Source: Streptantibioticus silvisoli (GTDB lineage Bacteria > Actinomycetota > Actinomycetes > Streptomycetales > Streptomycetaceae). Taken from it: a stretch of 64,000 nt of DNA. Below, piece by piece: positions 43,665 to 53,156 of the stretch. The number at the start of each line of letters is the position of its first letter. Within the stretch, counting starts at the first letter, position 1. The notes below the pieces were generated by a model, which worked only from the letters and a program-made list of their open reading frames with translations, was not told where the DNA came from and did not search any database. Both the position numbers and the translations under genes were made by a program. The stretch spans positions 1-64,000 of the forward strand of contig NZ_JAAGKO020000007.1 in the NCBI RefSeq assembly GCF_027947535.2. The letters run 5' to 3'.

Positions 43665-44991
43665 TTATGCCGCGTTGGTGAGTGTCTCGGCGATCTCGTT
43701 GGTGTTCTCGCGGATCATGGTCGGGGGTTCGAGGAGAGCTCGGCGGAGGTCGTGCAGGCAGCGGAGGCCGGCGGGGGTCATGGTGAAGCCGCGCCAGCCG
43801 CGGGAGGCCCGGTCGAGCACGGCCCGGACGAGACTGGTGCAGGTTTTCTCGCTGGGAAAGCGGCCGATGACCTTGGCCCGGCGGCGGGTTTCGCCGAAGG
43901 TCCTCTCGATGAAGTTGCTGTGCCGGATCCGCTTGTGGTGCTCGACGGGGAACCGCAGGTGGGTCGTGCGCGAGGCCCGGTCGGTGGCCATGGCCTTCAT
44001 CGCGGCCGGGTATTTCGCCTCCCAGGTCGCGACGAACGAGTCGATGCGCCGCTGCACGGTGCCGACGAGCTCCTGTCCGGGCCGGATGTCCGGGTCAGCG
44101 ATGTCGAAGATCCGCCAGAACTCGGCCCGGACGGTCTCCTGGTCGTCCTTGGAGACCTTGGCCGGCACGTTGCACATCTTGTGGATGGTGCACCGCTGTC
44201 GCAGCGCGTGGGAGAAGACGTATTCGACGGCGCCGATCAGGCCCTTCGCGCCGTCGGAGACGATCGGCAGCGGGGGCCGCAGACCCCGGTCGCGCAGGTC
44301 GGTGAGGAAGTCGTGCCAGGCGTCGTGAACTCGCAGGCCGCGGCGTCCGGGCCGACGAAGACCGGCTTGCCTTCGGTGGTGATGCCCCAGGCGGCGAGCA
44401 CCGGTTCGGCCGACGCGCCGTCGTGCATCTAGAAGTGCGAGGCGTCCAGGAACAAGTAGTCCAGCGTCAGGCCGGACAGGTCGCGGCAGGTTCACCGCTC
44501 GAACTCGCCCTGGATCGCGGTGCATACGGTTGCCACCGTCGACTTGCTCAGGGCCGCTTCGGGGCCGTGGGCGTCGCCGAGGGCGGCCTCCACGTCGCGG
44601 ACCGACATCCCCCGAACGAAGGACGCGATGACGAGCGTTTCCTGGGCGTTGGTCCGGGTGACGTGGGTGCCGAACAGGCGGGAGGCGAACTTCTCAGTGG
44701 TACCGCGCAGCTTCGGCCGGGCTACCCTGATCGGGCCGGCGGTGGTCTTGACGGTGGTATCGCAGTGGCCGTTGCGGTGACCTGCCCCTCGGCACCGGCG
44801 GTGGTGGCGGCGCGCTGATAGTGGGAGCGACCCAGGAAGGCGTCGACCTCGGCTTCCACGGCGGTTTGGATGATCAGGCGGGCACCGAGGCGGGCGACGT
44901 CCTCAAGGACCTCGACCAGGTCACGGTCGCCGGCGAACAGGGCGTCGATCTCGGAGCGGATGGCATCGGTGGGTGATACTCGACGGGACAC
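43665..44991 (-). pseudogene. IS256-type (mutator-like) transposase, disrupted
   Basis: The N terminus (from ATG 44991) has DVARLGARLIIQTAVEAEVDAFLGR and HYQRAATTAGAEGQ, typical of IS256 transposases. The match then shifts frame (RNGHCDTTVKTTAGP trace), later meets an in-frame TAG in the SHF/MHDGA region near 44430, and shifts again before the well-preserved C-terminal half with IVSDGAKGLIGAVEYVF, HALRQRCTIHK and RHSNFIERTFGETRRR. At least two frameshifts and one stop make it inactive. The DDE residues of the C-terminal part can still be traced. Confidence 0.88.
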
Positions 44992-45093
44992 GGGCGTGGG
45001 TTCCGATCGTGCGAACTGGCAGGTTCTGCACGGAACTTACGCTCGTCGTCATTTACACCGCAGATCGGACGCGACCTCGGCAGGCTCTACGGG

Positions 45094-45440
45094 GTGCCTG
45101 CCGACCTCGTGTCGGATGAACTGTGCGAGCGCATAACGCCGTTGTTGCCGCCGTCCCGGCGCGCAGGCATCGATATCCGAGGCGGATCCGGGTGGCACCG
45201 GCCAGCATCATCCACATGTTGCGCAAGGTCGCAGCCCGGCGTGATGTCCCGGTCCAGGTGCTGGGCTGTTCGGGAGTAACCAGCCGGCGCCGGCCGCGTG
45301 AGTGGACCGAAACGGGCATGTGGCCGGCTTTGCACCGGACACCGCTGGCCGAACTGCGCGGTGCGGGCCTGCTGGCATGGACGCCTGCATGATCGACGAC
45401 TCCCACGCCCGGGCCCGCAAAGGAAGACCACGGCGGCCAG
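45094..45440 (+). pseudogene. IS5-family transposase, N-terminal remnant
   Basis: A decayed N-terminal half. It starts at GTG 45094 with VPADLVSDELCERITPLLPP, then shifts frame near 45150 to MLRKVAARRDVPVQVLGCSGV and TGMWPALHRTPLAELRGAGLL, and shifts again to the trace DACMIDDSHARARKG near 45390. These blocks are in the order found in IS5-type transposases. The C-terminal DDE part is missing here; a fragment that may belong to the same family occurs near 46490. Confidence 0.75.
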
Positions 45441-45631
45441 GCCCGCCAGCCGCAGCCACTGACCTGCACGTAGAGACGATCGCGACAAAGAGCGTCTCAT
45501 CAGACCGTGCCCTGCGTCCCGCCACCTCGTGACCGGGCTTTGGACGGCGGGCCCAGCAGCCTCGCCGTCTCCCCCAGCCCGTCCGGAACGATCCGGCTCC
45601 ACGCACCTCGCGCCGTGTCCCATTCAGCGAA

Positions 45632-45704
45632 GTTGTCGAAGTCAACGTCCAGTCAACGGTTCCAGCGAACAGCAACGCGCTTCCGGACCGACACGCCGCC
45701 GTCC
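45632..45704. repeat. 73-bp direct repeat, copy B
   Basis: Partner of 43408-43480, same orientation, about 86% identical without gaps. It lies within a 565-bp gene-free interval (45441-46005) of lower GC in which no other feature was recognised. Confidence 0.75.
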
Positions 45705-46005
45705 AGCGTGGCAGGACCATGGGGAAAGGCCGGAGTCGTCTCAGCCCCGCGGACCTGCGAGCTGTCGTGACACGGGCTTCGCCTTCTTGTCGGACGACGT
45801 CCGGGGCACCGGGACGCCGCCTCCAAAGAACGCCCGGCCTTCGGCCAGTCAACGAGGTTCGGGCACCTGTTTCACCGCCCTCGTCATCCACCGCACCCCC
45901 AGTGCCGCCCGGCGGCGTGCCTGGTCCACCTGGCGACGCCGCCACCAGGCCCAAAATCCCGGGCAGGTCACTACCGGAGCCGTCCGCTTGTTATTCCTTC
46001 GGATC

Positions 46006-46413
46006 GTGCGAGCCCTCTTCCCAGGTTCCTTCGATCCGGTCACTCAAGGGCATCAGGACGTTCTCCGCCGCGCCGCGCTCCTGTTCGACGAGGTCGTCGT
46101 CTGCGTGATGTTCAATGCGAACAAGACCGGCCGCTTTCCCATCACCGAACGGCTGGACCGGCTCCGCGCGGCGGCAACCGACCTGAGCAACGTCAGGGTC
46201 GACTCGCACACCGGTGGTCTGCTGGTCGACTACTGCCGCCGAGCCGAAATCGATGTGGTCATCCGCGGAGTCCGTGACAGTCACGACGTGGACTACGAAA
46301 TGCCGATGGCCCGCATGAACCGCGAACTGGCCGGGGTCGAAACGTTTTTCATCGCCGCAGACCCCGCCCTGGCCCACATCTCCTCCAGCCTCGTCACCAC
46401 GACGAGTCCGTAG
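46006..46413 (+). pseudogene. coaD: Phosphopantetheine adenylyltransferase-like, C-terminally truncated
   Basis: A 135-codon frame that clearly matches CoaD, which makes dephospho-CoA from phosphopantetheine and ATP: ALFPGSFDPVTQGHQDVL with the TxGH motif, LLVDYCRRAEIDVVIRGVRD, DYEMPMARMNRELAGVETFF and the SSSLV near the end. After SSSLV the frame ends in TTTSP, so about 25 C-terminal residues of the usual 160 are missing; the junction is next to transposase-like DNA. It has no ribosome-binding site. It is most likely a dead acquired copy, although a shortened, active paralogue cannot be ruled out. Confidence 0.72.
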
Positions 46414-46456
46414 GGCCGTCTTCTGCTTGATGACTTGAGCAAGCTTCTTCCAGCAG

Positions 46457-46739
46457 GTGCACGCGGCAGCGAAGGCGAGGAGGCCGGTGTGGCGCCGGTT
46501 GTACGAGGTCCTCCCGGCCGAGCTGAACTCCGCGGCGAGACTCGGCCCGAGGTACCGGGGGGACTCTTCGCCCGTCCGGGGCCGAAGACCTTCGATGCCC
46601 GCGACGGGGAAGTCGCGGCCGGCTCCTACCGTTCGTCCGCCGCCGGATCAACGTGCTCGGCGGGTGTTCCGACCGGCTTCCCGACCGGCCCGGCAGGCTG
46701 CGGCGTGCGCGCGCCGAGCGCCGTCCGCGGTGACGGACA
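46457..46739 (+). pseudogene. Possible IS5-type transposase fragment
   Basis: The peptide ARRPVWRRLYEVLPAELNSA (46478-46540 region) resembles a segment of IS5-family transposases around VWPRLHEVLLAELRAAG. Nothing else in the interval is recognisable. Given two other transposase wrecks nearby, a small fragment is plausible, but the evidence is one short block. Confidence 0.35.
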
Positions 46740-48044
46740 TCATCCGTGAGTCGCGAATCCGTTCGGGGACACCGGCCCCGCGATGATCCGGGCCCAGTCC
46801 AGCAGCCGCTCATCGCTTCCAGCGCGGCCGACACACTGAAGGCCGAGCGGCAAGCCGTTCGCGGCTCGTCCGGCCGGAATGGTCAGAGAGGGCCATCCCG
46901 CGTTGCTCCAGGGCAGACACATGATGGAGTCGCCCGTACTGGCGAGCCCGCGTGGTGCCGGGCCCGTGGCGGCGGGGCAGATCCACACGTCCACCCCTGC
47001 CTCTTCGGTCGCCGCCGACACGTCGGTGCGGAAGGATTGCCGCCGTCGCAGTCCCTGCGTGTACTGCTCCCGGCTGATCGCCTGACCCTGGCGGATCGTG
47101 GCGATGGACTGTTCCCGGTAGATCGCGCCGTACCGGGGGAACCACTCGGCATGGCTTTGTGCGGCCTCATAGCGGTTCACCGTGAACAGGTCGCCGATGT
47201 TCCGCTCGAAGTCCGGGAACAGGGAGACTCTGTGCACGGGGAGCCCCGCGCTTGTCAGCGCCGCCACCTGTCGTTCGAACATGGCCAGCGCCGCCGCCCC
47301 GGCTCGTTCCAGGTAGGGCCCGTCGGGTACGCCGAGCACCGGGGGTCTCCGCTCGGGGGCGCGTACGGTCCGCCAGTGGTCGCACAGGGCGGCTGCCGCC
47401 ACCGAAACGTCGGAGAGCGTCCTGGCGAAGATCCCCAGGGTGTCGAAGGACGGTGCGTTGGCGATCACGCCGTCGATCGGGATCCGACGGGCGGTCGGCT
47501 TGAACCCGACGACACCGCAGTACGCCGCGGGACGGATCACCGACCCGACCGTCTGCGTTCCGATGGCCAGCGGCACCATTCCTGCTGCGACGGCCGCTGC
47601 CGACCCGCTGCTGGAGCCGCCGGGCGTGTGATCGAGCGCGTGCGGATTACGTGTCGGGCCGGGGGCGCTCATGGCGAACTCCGCCGTCACGGTCTTGCCC
47701 GCGATCAGGGCCCCGGCCTCGCGAAGGCGGTCGACGACCGCTGCCTGTCCGCCGGTGAACACCTCCGCAGGCAGCAGCGAGCCGGCGCGGGTGGGCAGTC
47801 CGTCCACACGGACGATGTCCTTCACCGCGACGGGGACGCCGAACAACGGTGGTCGCGAGCCGGCAACGGGCCACCGGGCGTGCACTGATCGCAGCTCCTG
47901 ACGAACCCGTTCACGGCGTTCCGCGTTCGTCTCGGACTCGGTGACGAAGGCGTGGATCGCGGAGTCCGACTCATCGATCCGGTCGCACATCGTGTCGGAC
48001 GTCGCAGACAGTGAACCGTCCGCCGCATGGGCATGCGTTTCCAT
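46740..48044 (-). CDS. Amidase-signature-family amidohydrolase
   Basis: A 434-residue amidase-signature enzyme with a Ser-cisSer-Lys triad: Lys in VPVAVKDIVRVDGLPT, and serines in HTPGGSSSGSAAAVAAG and in GTQTVGSVIRPAAYCGVVGFKPT. The length and C-terminal end (PLGLQCVGRAGSDERLLDWA) are complete. It hydrolyses an amide bond of unknown identity. It is not part of GatCAB, since no gatB or gatC gene is near. The region has somewhat lower GC than the biosynthetic cluster, so acquisition with the mobile DNA is possible. Confidence 0.9.
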   Translation of the reverse strand: METHAHAADGSLSATSDTMCDRIDESDSAIHAFVTESETNAERRERVRQELRSVHARWPVAGSRPPLFGVPVAVKDIVRVDGLPTRAGSLLPAEVFTGGQAAVVDRLREAGALIAGKTVTAEFAMSAPGPTRNPHALDHTPGGSSSGSAAAVAAGMVPLAIGTQTVGSVIRPAAYCGVVGFKPTARRIPIDGVIANAPSFDTLGIFARTLSDVSVAAAALCDHWRTVRAPERRPPVLGVPDGPYLERAGAAALAMFERQVAALTSAGLPVHRVSLFPDFERNIGDLFTVNRYEAAQSHAEWFPRYGAIYREQSIATIRQGQAISREQYTQGLRRRQSFRTDVSAATEEAGVDVWICPAATGPAPRGLASTGDSIMCLPWSNAGWPSLTIPAGRAANGLPLGLQCVGRAGSDERLLDWARIIAGPVSPNGFATHG

Positions 48045-48374
48045 GCGGACCAGCGTGCCAGACCCGCCTCGCAGCCGCCGCCCTGTCGGCCACCGCCCTG
48101 TCAGCCATCGCCCTGTCAGCCGCCTCGCCCGCCGGCCGCAACGGGCGGCTGAGCGTACGAGCTGAGCGCACGAGCTGGTCGCACGATCGGACGGAGATGT
48201 CTTTCGGACCCCGTGTCCTACCGGGGTGCGGGTGGGGCGCTTCCGGGCCTTCCGCGCGGCCCGGCCACGGACCGGATGTGACCGTTGCCACCGCGTTCAC
48301 CACGTTCGGCCCCTCCGCCGCGATCGCCGTCGGCGGCGTAGGCTCGGCGCGGTCGTTGGGGAGGGGTGAGGGCG
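48045..48374. other. Gene-free interval with short repeats
   Basis: This divergent promoter region of 330 bp carries three 15-bp units around GCCCTGTCAGCCATC near 48078-48124. No operator-like palindrome was recognised. Confidence 0.5.
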
Positions 48375-49073
48375 TTGCGCCGGGTACTGGTGGTGCAGAA
48401 CACCGTGGCGGGCGGGCCGGACCGGCTCGGGCGGTGGATGGCGGCGGACGGGCTCGTGCTCGACGTGGTGGCCGCCCACGCGGGCGAGCCGTTGCCGCGA
48501 CGGCCGGCGCACGACGCGCTCGTGGTGCTCGGCGGCGGTTTCCTGCCCGACGACGACGTCCGCGCCCCCTGGCTGCCGGCCACCCGGCAGCTGGTGCGGT
48601 GGGCGCTGGACGCCGCCACGCCGATGCTCGGGGTGTGCCTGGGCGGGCAGATGCTGGCCCGGCTGGCCGGCGGTGAGGTGCGCGGTGCCCACGGCCGGCC
48701 GGAGTGCGGCAGCACGGAGTTGACGTTGCGTCCCGAGGCGGCCGGGGATCCGCTGCTGCACGGGCTGCCGGCCCGCGTGACCGCCGTCGAGCACCACGTC
48801 GACCAGGTCACCGTCCTGCCGCCGGGCGCGACCTGGCTGGCGAGCAGTGAACGCTGTCCGCATCAGGCGTTCCGGGTCGGCGACCGGGCCTGGGGCGTGC
48901 AGTTCCACCCGGAGGTCCCGGCCGGCCGCATCCGCGGCTGGGACGCCGACCGGCTCACCGCCCAGGGCTTCGACCGCGAGGAGCTGTACGCCGCCGCGCT
49001 GCGCGACGAACCGGCGTCGGAGCCGGTATGGCGCGAGGTGTCGCGGCGGTTCGCCGCCGTGGTGAACGGCTGA
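48375..49073 (+). CDS. Class I glutamine amidotransferase-like protein
   Basis: A 232-residue class I glutamine amidotransferase domain protein. The Cys of the triad is in MLGVCLGGQMLARLAG and the His-Glu in WGVQFHPEVPAGRI. Such stand-alone proteins transfer ammonia from glutamine or hydrolyse gamma-glutamyl bonds. I prefer TTG 48375, which has a GAGGGG site eight bases upstream; GTG 48366 lies inside that site. No synthase partner is encoded nearby, so its acceptor is unknown. Confidence 0.88.
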   Translation: MRRVLVVQNTVAGGPDRLGRWMAADGLVLDVVAAHAGEPLPRRPAHDALVVLGGGFLPDDDVRAPWLPATRQLVRWALDAATPMLGVCLGGQMLARLAGGEVRGAHGRPECGSTELTLRPEAAGDPLLHGLPARVTAVEHHVDQVTVLPPGATWLASSERCPHQAFRVGDRAWGVQFHPEVPAGRIRGWDADRLTAQGFDREELYAAALRDEPASEPVWREVSRRFAAVVNG

Positions 49074-49190
49074 TGGACGACTGATGGACGGCGGTTCGCC
49101 GGCTCCGCCCCGGTGAACACCGGACCGGCGCCGACTCCACGCCCGCCCCGCCCCGGCCGCGAAGCACCCGCCGGACCCGCGACCGGATCC

Positions 49191-50276
49191 CTACCCCTTG
49201 GGCCGCCGGTCCATCGGGGTGCGTGGCGCGTCGATGGCGAGGGCCGTGCGGCGCGGGCCGGACCAGGGGGCGGGGACCGCGTCGATGTCGTGGGCGAGCC
49301 GGTAGGCGAGGGACTCGTAGTTGACCCGCCAGCCGCGAAAGTCCGGCCAGGCCTGCTCGGGGGTGCGTTCCATCGGGTAGCCCTGTTCGCGCATGCGCTG
49401 GACACCGTTGAGGAAGTCGGCGTAATCCAGTCGGATCGGGCCGTCGGGGTCGGGGTCCTGGTCGTAGGTGATACCGCGGATGTCGGCCAGTTGGCGCAGG
49501 CAGACGAAGCCGGCCCGCAGGGCGAGGCGGATCTCGGCCCTGGGCATAGCGGGGTTGAACGCGAGGCGCAGGGCCGCGGCGTCCATGACGGCCAGCAGGG
49601 CGATCAGCCAGTTGCGGTCGGCCCGGGGCGAACGGAACTGGATGAGCACCGGATAGGTGGTGTGGCTCTCGCTGACCGCGGCGCTCCAGCGCTCCCAGTT
49701 GCGGAAGAGGTCGGTCAGGCTGTCGAGCAGTTCGACCTGGGCGTAGCGGGCGAGGATCTCCGGTCCCCACGGCGGGCTGCCGGCCCGGACCTGGAGCAGC
49801 GTGACCTCGGTCTCGCGGCTCTGGTAGGCGGCGTAGAGGGCGGGCAGGTAGCCGATCTGGAGGCCGATGACGATCGGGCCGGTGGCGGCGGCGCAGAAGT
49901 CGATGGCGTTGAGCGTGACGCGGTTGCCGCTGGCGAAGCCGAGGGTGAACAGCGACGAGCCGGCCTCGACCAGCGCCTCCCGGGGGCCGAGCGCGCTGGC
50001 GGCGGCCTCCAGCAGCGCGTAGCCCAGCAGCAGGGAGACCAGCCAGCCGATCAGGGTGATGACCACCGACAGCGGTGCCACCGGCGCGAGTACCCGGTCC
50101 TTGCCCGCGGCGCCGGGCACCCGGTCGGCGAGCAGCTGGAACGGGCGGTGGACCAGGCGCTGCACGACCTGGGTGAAGCCGGAACTGGACGGCCGGGGAA
50201 TGACCAGGGTGCGCAGCACCGAGGAGAAGATGCCGAGCACGACGACGGCCCCCGCGAGGCCCAGCAGGACGCGCAC
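49191..50276 (-). CDS. Channel-like integral membrane protein
   Basis: A 361-residue protein with about four membrane segments in the N-terminal half (residues 2-21, about 68-95 and 125-150, with a re-entrant-like SSLFTLGFASGNRVTLNA between them) and a cytosolic, acidic C-terminal half. The SLFTLGF block recalls the pore loop of two-helix cation channels, but I do not recognise a named family. The ATG 50276 start fits. It is convergent with the amidotransferase gene. Ion conduction is a guess; only topology is supported. Confidence 0.75.
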   Translation of the reverse strand: MRVLLGLAGAVVVLGIFSSVLRTLVIPRPSSSGFTQVVQRLVHRPFQLLADRVPGAAGKDRVLAPVAPLSVVITLIGWLVSLLLGYALLEAAASALGPREALVEAGSSLFTLGFASGNRVTLNAIDFCAAATGPIVIGLQIGYLPALYAAYQSRETEVTLLQVRAGSPPWGPEILARYAQVELLDSLTDLFRNWERWSAAVSESHTTYPVLIQFRSPRADRNWLIALLAVMDAAALRLAFNPAMPRAEIRLALRAGFVCLRQLADIRGITYDQDPDPDGPIRLDYADFLNGVQRMREQGYPMERTPEQAWPDFRGWRVNYESLAYRLAHDIDAVPAPWSGPRRTALAIDAPRTPMDRRPKG

Positions 50277-50481
50277 TGTGGTTCACCTCGCGTGGGGCGG
50301 CGGACGGACAGGTCGAGTATGCCCGTACGGTGCCCGATTCGCGGGACGGCGGAAGGCCGGGGCGAGTTGGCGGCGGGCCCCGGTGGCCGACCGTGCGGTG
50401 GCGGGCCCGGTGGCCGACCGTGTGGCGGCGGGCCGGTCGCGAGGTGGCGTCCGGCTCGCCGCCGTGGTGGTGCGCGGGCGG

Positions 50482-50670
50482 TCAGCCCGCGGCGAACTCG
50501 ATCGCGGCGGCCGGGCAGACCGCGGCCGCCTCGCGCAACTCCGGTGTGTCCTGCGGGTCTTCGCGCAGGACGACCACGATGCCGTTGTCGTCCTGGTCGA
50601 AGACGTCGGGCGCGATCAGCGCGCACTGGCCGGAGCCGATGCACTTGGGGATGTCCACCAGCATTTTCAC
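50482..50670 (-). CDS. [3Fe-4S]-type ferredoxin
   Basis: A 62-residue ferredoxin with three conserved cysteines in the pattern CIGSGQC ... CPAAAI, typical of the small [3Fe-4S] ferredoxins that serve actinobacterial P450s. It would pass electrons from a ferredoxin reductase to the P450 encoded 151 bp upstream on the same strand. The ATG has an AGGAG-like site (CAGGAGCG) upstream. No reductase gene is present in the window. Confidence 0.93.
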   Translation of the reverse strand: MKMLVDIPKCIGSGQCALIAPDVFDQDDNGIVVVLREDPQDTPELREAAAVCPAAAIEFAAG

Positions 50671-50821
50671 CGCAACGCTCCTGTGCTCGTCGGGACGGAT
50701 GCGAGGGGAGGGACTCCACCGGGGCCGACTCCATGGGGACGGACTTCACCGGGGGCCGATCCCACTTCAGCGGACAAAAACACACCGGTGCGGCGGACAC
50801 CGGTGTGGCGGAGTCCGCGGG

Positions 50822-52027
50822 TCACCAGGTGACGGGCAGTTCGTGCGCGCCGTAGATGATCATGTCGCTGCGCATCGGCACGTCCTCGGGGGCGACGGCC
50901 AGCCGCAGGTCCGGGAAGCGCTTGAGCAACCCCCGGTATCCGGCGGCCAGTTCGGTCCGGGCGAGGTGCTGGCCCAGGCACTGGTGGATGCCGTAGCCGA
51001 ACGCGAGGTGGCTGCTGCGCGAGCGGCCGACGTCGAGCCGGGCGGGGTCCTCGACGAGTTCGGGGTCGCGGTTGGCGGCCGGGACCGAGACCGCGACGCA
51101 GGTGCCGGCCGTGATGAGGATCCCGCCGACCTCGACGTCCTCCAGGGCGACGCGGACCGGGAAGGCGTTGACGATGCTGAGGTAGCGCAGGAGTTCCTCG
51201 ACGGCGAGCGGGACCAGCGTGTCGTCCTCGCGCAGCCGGGCCATCTGGTCGGGGTGGCGCAGCAGGGTGAACGTGCCGAGGCTGAGCATGTTCATGGTGG
51301 TCTCGTGCCCGGCGACCAGCAGCAGCCGGGCTATGCCGTTGATCTCGGTGTCGGTCAGCTCACCGGAGGCGACGAGGGCGGAGATCAGGTCGTCGCCCGG
51401 TTCGGCGTGCTTGGCGCGGATGGTGTCGTCGACGAAGGCGATGAGCGCACTGAAGTTCTCCTCGAACTCCGCCTCGGTGACGTTCTGCCGCAGCAGCCGG
51501 GCGCTGGCGCGCTGGAAGCCGGCGCGCTGCTCGTAGGGGACGCCGAGCATCTCGCAGATGACCAGGGAGGGCACCGGCAGGGCGAAGTGCCGCACGAGGT
51601 CCGCGGGCCGGCCGGCGTTCTCCAGGTCGTCCAGGCAGGATTCGACGATCTCGGCGATGCGCGGTTCGAGGGCGCGCATGCGGCGCACGGTGAAGAACTT
51701 GGTGAGCAGGCCGCGGTAGCGGTCGTGCTCGGGGGCGTCCATGGACAGGAAGGAGCCGGGGCCGAGGCCGCGGTTCTCGCGTATGCGGCGCGGTATCGGC
51801 CGGACGGTGTCGTCGCCGCGCCAGCGTTCGGCGCTGAAGCGCGGGTCGTACAGGACCGAGCGGGCCTCGTGGAAGCCGGTGACCAGCCAGCCGACGCTGC
51901 CGCCGGCGAACGTCAGCGGGCTGATGGCCGGCAGGTCGAGCAGGACGCGGGCCGGGTCGACGTAGTCGTCCCGCACCCGCGGGTAGCCCGGCACGGTCTC
52001 GTGGACAGTGGTTAAGGGTGTGCTCAC
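50822..52027 (-). CDS. Cytochrome P450 with a TTA codon
   Basis: A 401-residue bacterial P450: I-helix VAGHETTMN, ExxR in EELLRYLS and heme loop FGYGIHQCLGQHLAR. It pairs with the ferredoxin downstream. Codon 5 (52013-52015) is TTA, the rare bldA-dependent leucine codon, so its production is probably linked to development. The GTG start is preceded by GGAGG. It is divergent from a TetR gene with a perfect 30-bp palindrome between them, so it is likely repressed by that TetR protein. The substrate is not evident. Confidence 0.94.
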   Translation of the reverse strand: MSTPLTTVHETVPGYPRVRDDYVDPARVLLDLPAISPLTFAGGSVGWLVTGFHEARSVLYDPRFSAERWRGDDTVRPIPRRIRENRGLGPGSFLSMDAPEHDRYRGLLTKFFTVRRMRALEPRIAEIVESCLDDLENAGRPADLVRHFALPVPSLVICEMLGVPYEQRAGFQRASARLLRQNVTEAEFEENFSALIAFVDDTIRAKHAEPGDDLISALVASGELTDTEINGIARLLLVAGHETTMNMLSLGTFTLLRHPDQMARLREDDTLVPLAVEELLRYLSIVNAFPVRVALEDVEVGGILITAGTCVAVSVPAANRDPELVEDPARLDVGRSRSSHLAFGYGIHQCLGQHLARTELAAGYRGLLKRFPDLRLAVAPEDVPMRSDMIIYGAHELPVTW

Positions 52028-52167
52028 GGGAGCCTCCTGGCGGATCCGGCCGGTCCCCGGCGGGTCGGCGCGCGAACGGCGGTGCGGCGGGCGCGCGTCC
52101 CCGCGGCGGTCGGGGACCGGGGACGCGCGTGCGGGCCCCGGAGTGGTTCCCCGGTTCCGCAGCTTGT

Positions 52168-52197
52168 GTAGGGAACCCTACCGGTAGGGTTCCCTAC
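52168..52197. promoter_or_regulatory. Perfect 30-bp palindrome between P450 and TetR genes
   Basis: Two 14-bp palindromes, GTAGGGAACCCTAC and GTAGGGTTCCCTAC, are joined by CG and together form a perfect 30-bp palindrome. This is a double operator for a TetR dimer pair, placed between divergent genes about 85 bp before the TetR start and 140 bp before the P450 start. Confidence 0.9.
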
Positions 52198-52280
52198 GCA
52201 AAAGAGGGCCCGGGGAAACCGGCCGCCCTGCCGTAAGCTGGCGCACCGCGCCAAGGGCGCGCCGGGAGAGGATGTGAGGG

Positions 52281-52886
52281 ATGCCGCCGCAACGGTCGAA
52301 GACGGTGGAAGCCCTGCTCGCCGGGGCCGAACGGGCTTTCGTGGAACGGGGTTTCCACGGGGCGTCGATCGGCTACATCTGCCAGTGTGCGGGCCGCACG
52401 ACCGGTGCGTTCTACTCCAACTACGACAGCAAGCTCCAGCTCTTCCTGGCCGTCTTCCGGCGGCAGAGCGACCGGACGGTCGAGCGGGTGGAACAGGGTC
52501 TGGCGGCGGTGGACACCGGCCGCGACCCGGCGCCGCAACTCGCCCGGCTCTTCACGGAGATCGCCGACCGGGCGCTGGACGACCGCTGGCTGTTCCTCAA
52601 CATCGAGTTCCGCCTGATGGCGATCCGCGACAAGGAGGCGGCCGCCGCGCTGACCGAGCACGAGGAGCAGTTCAACCGCCGGGTCGGCACCCCACTGGAG
52701 GCACTGCTGCGCCGCTCCGGCCGGCCGCCGGCGCTCAGCGGCGAGGAACTCGCCGCGTTCCTCGGCGCGACGATCCGCGGCATCCGGCTCGACCGCGGTT
52801 TCCGCGCCAACACCGGCGGCCGCGATCCGCTGCCGTTCGCCACGATGGAACGGGCGCTGGAAGGGCTGTTCACGGCCCGGGAGTGA
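52281..52886 (+). CDS. TetR-family repressor
   Basis: A 201-residue TetR protein: helix-turn-helix VEALLAGAERAFVERGFHGASIGYICQCAGRTTGAFYSNY-type residues at about 9-50, followed by an all-helical ligand-binding domain. It is divergent from the P450/ferredoxin genes and probably binds the 30-bp palindrome between them. The ATG is preceded by GAGAGG about ten bases upstream. The inducer is unknown. Confidence 0.93.
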   Translation: MPPQRSKTVEALLAGAERAFVERGFHGASIGYICQCAGRTTGAFYSNYDSKLQLFLAVFRRQSDRTVERVEQGLAAVDTGRDPAPQLARLFTEIADRALDDRWLFLNIEFRLMAIRDKEAAAALTEHEEQFNRRVGTPLEALLRRSGRPPALSGEELAAFLGATIRGIRLDRGFRANTGGRDPLPFATMERALEGLFTARE

Positions 52887-53156
52887 CCGGGTCGCCGCCG
52901 CGCGGGCGGGTGCGGCAGCCCGCCACGGGGTGCCCGCGGGCGGTACGGACCCGAGCGGAGAGGACCGGGCGCGGCCCGCGGTCTTCCGCCACACGGAACA
53001 GGGTGAGCGGCGGGCGGCGCGGACCGGGACGGGCACGCCGGGTCCCGGGCCGGCGCAGGCAGGGACGACACGGGGCGGACCGGAGCGGGCCCGACGGAGC
53101 ACCGACCGGAGCAAAACGACAGGGCACCGACCGGAACGGGAACGACGGGAGGGCAC

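Noticed and set aside
49110-49123. CCGGTGAACACCGG palindrome between convergent genes as terminator
   Set aside because: Six-base arms with a two-base loop cannot form a stable hairpin; no other support.
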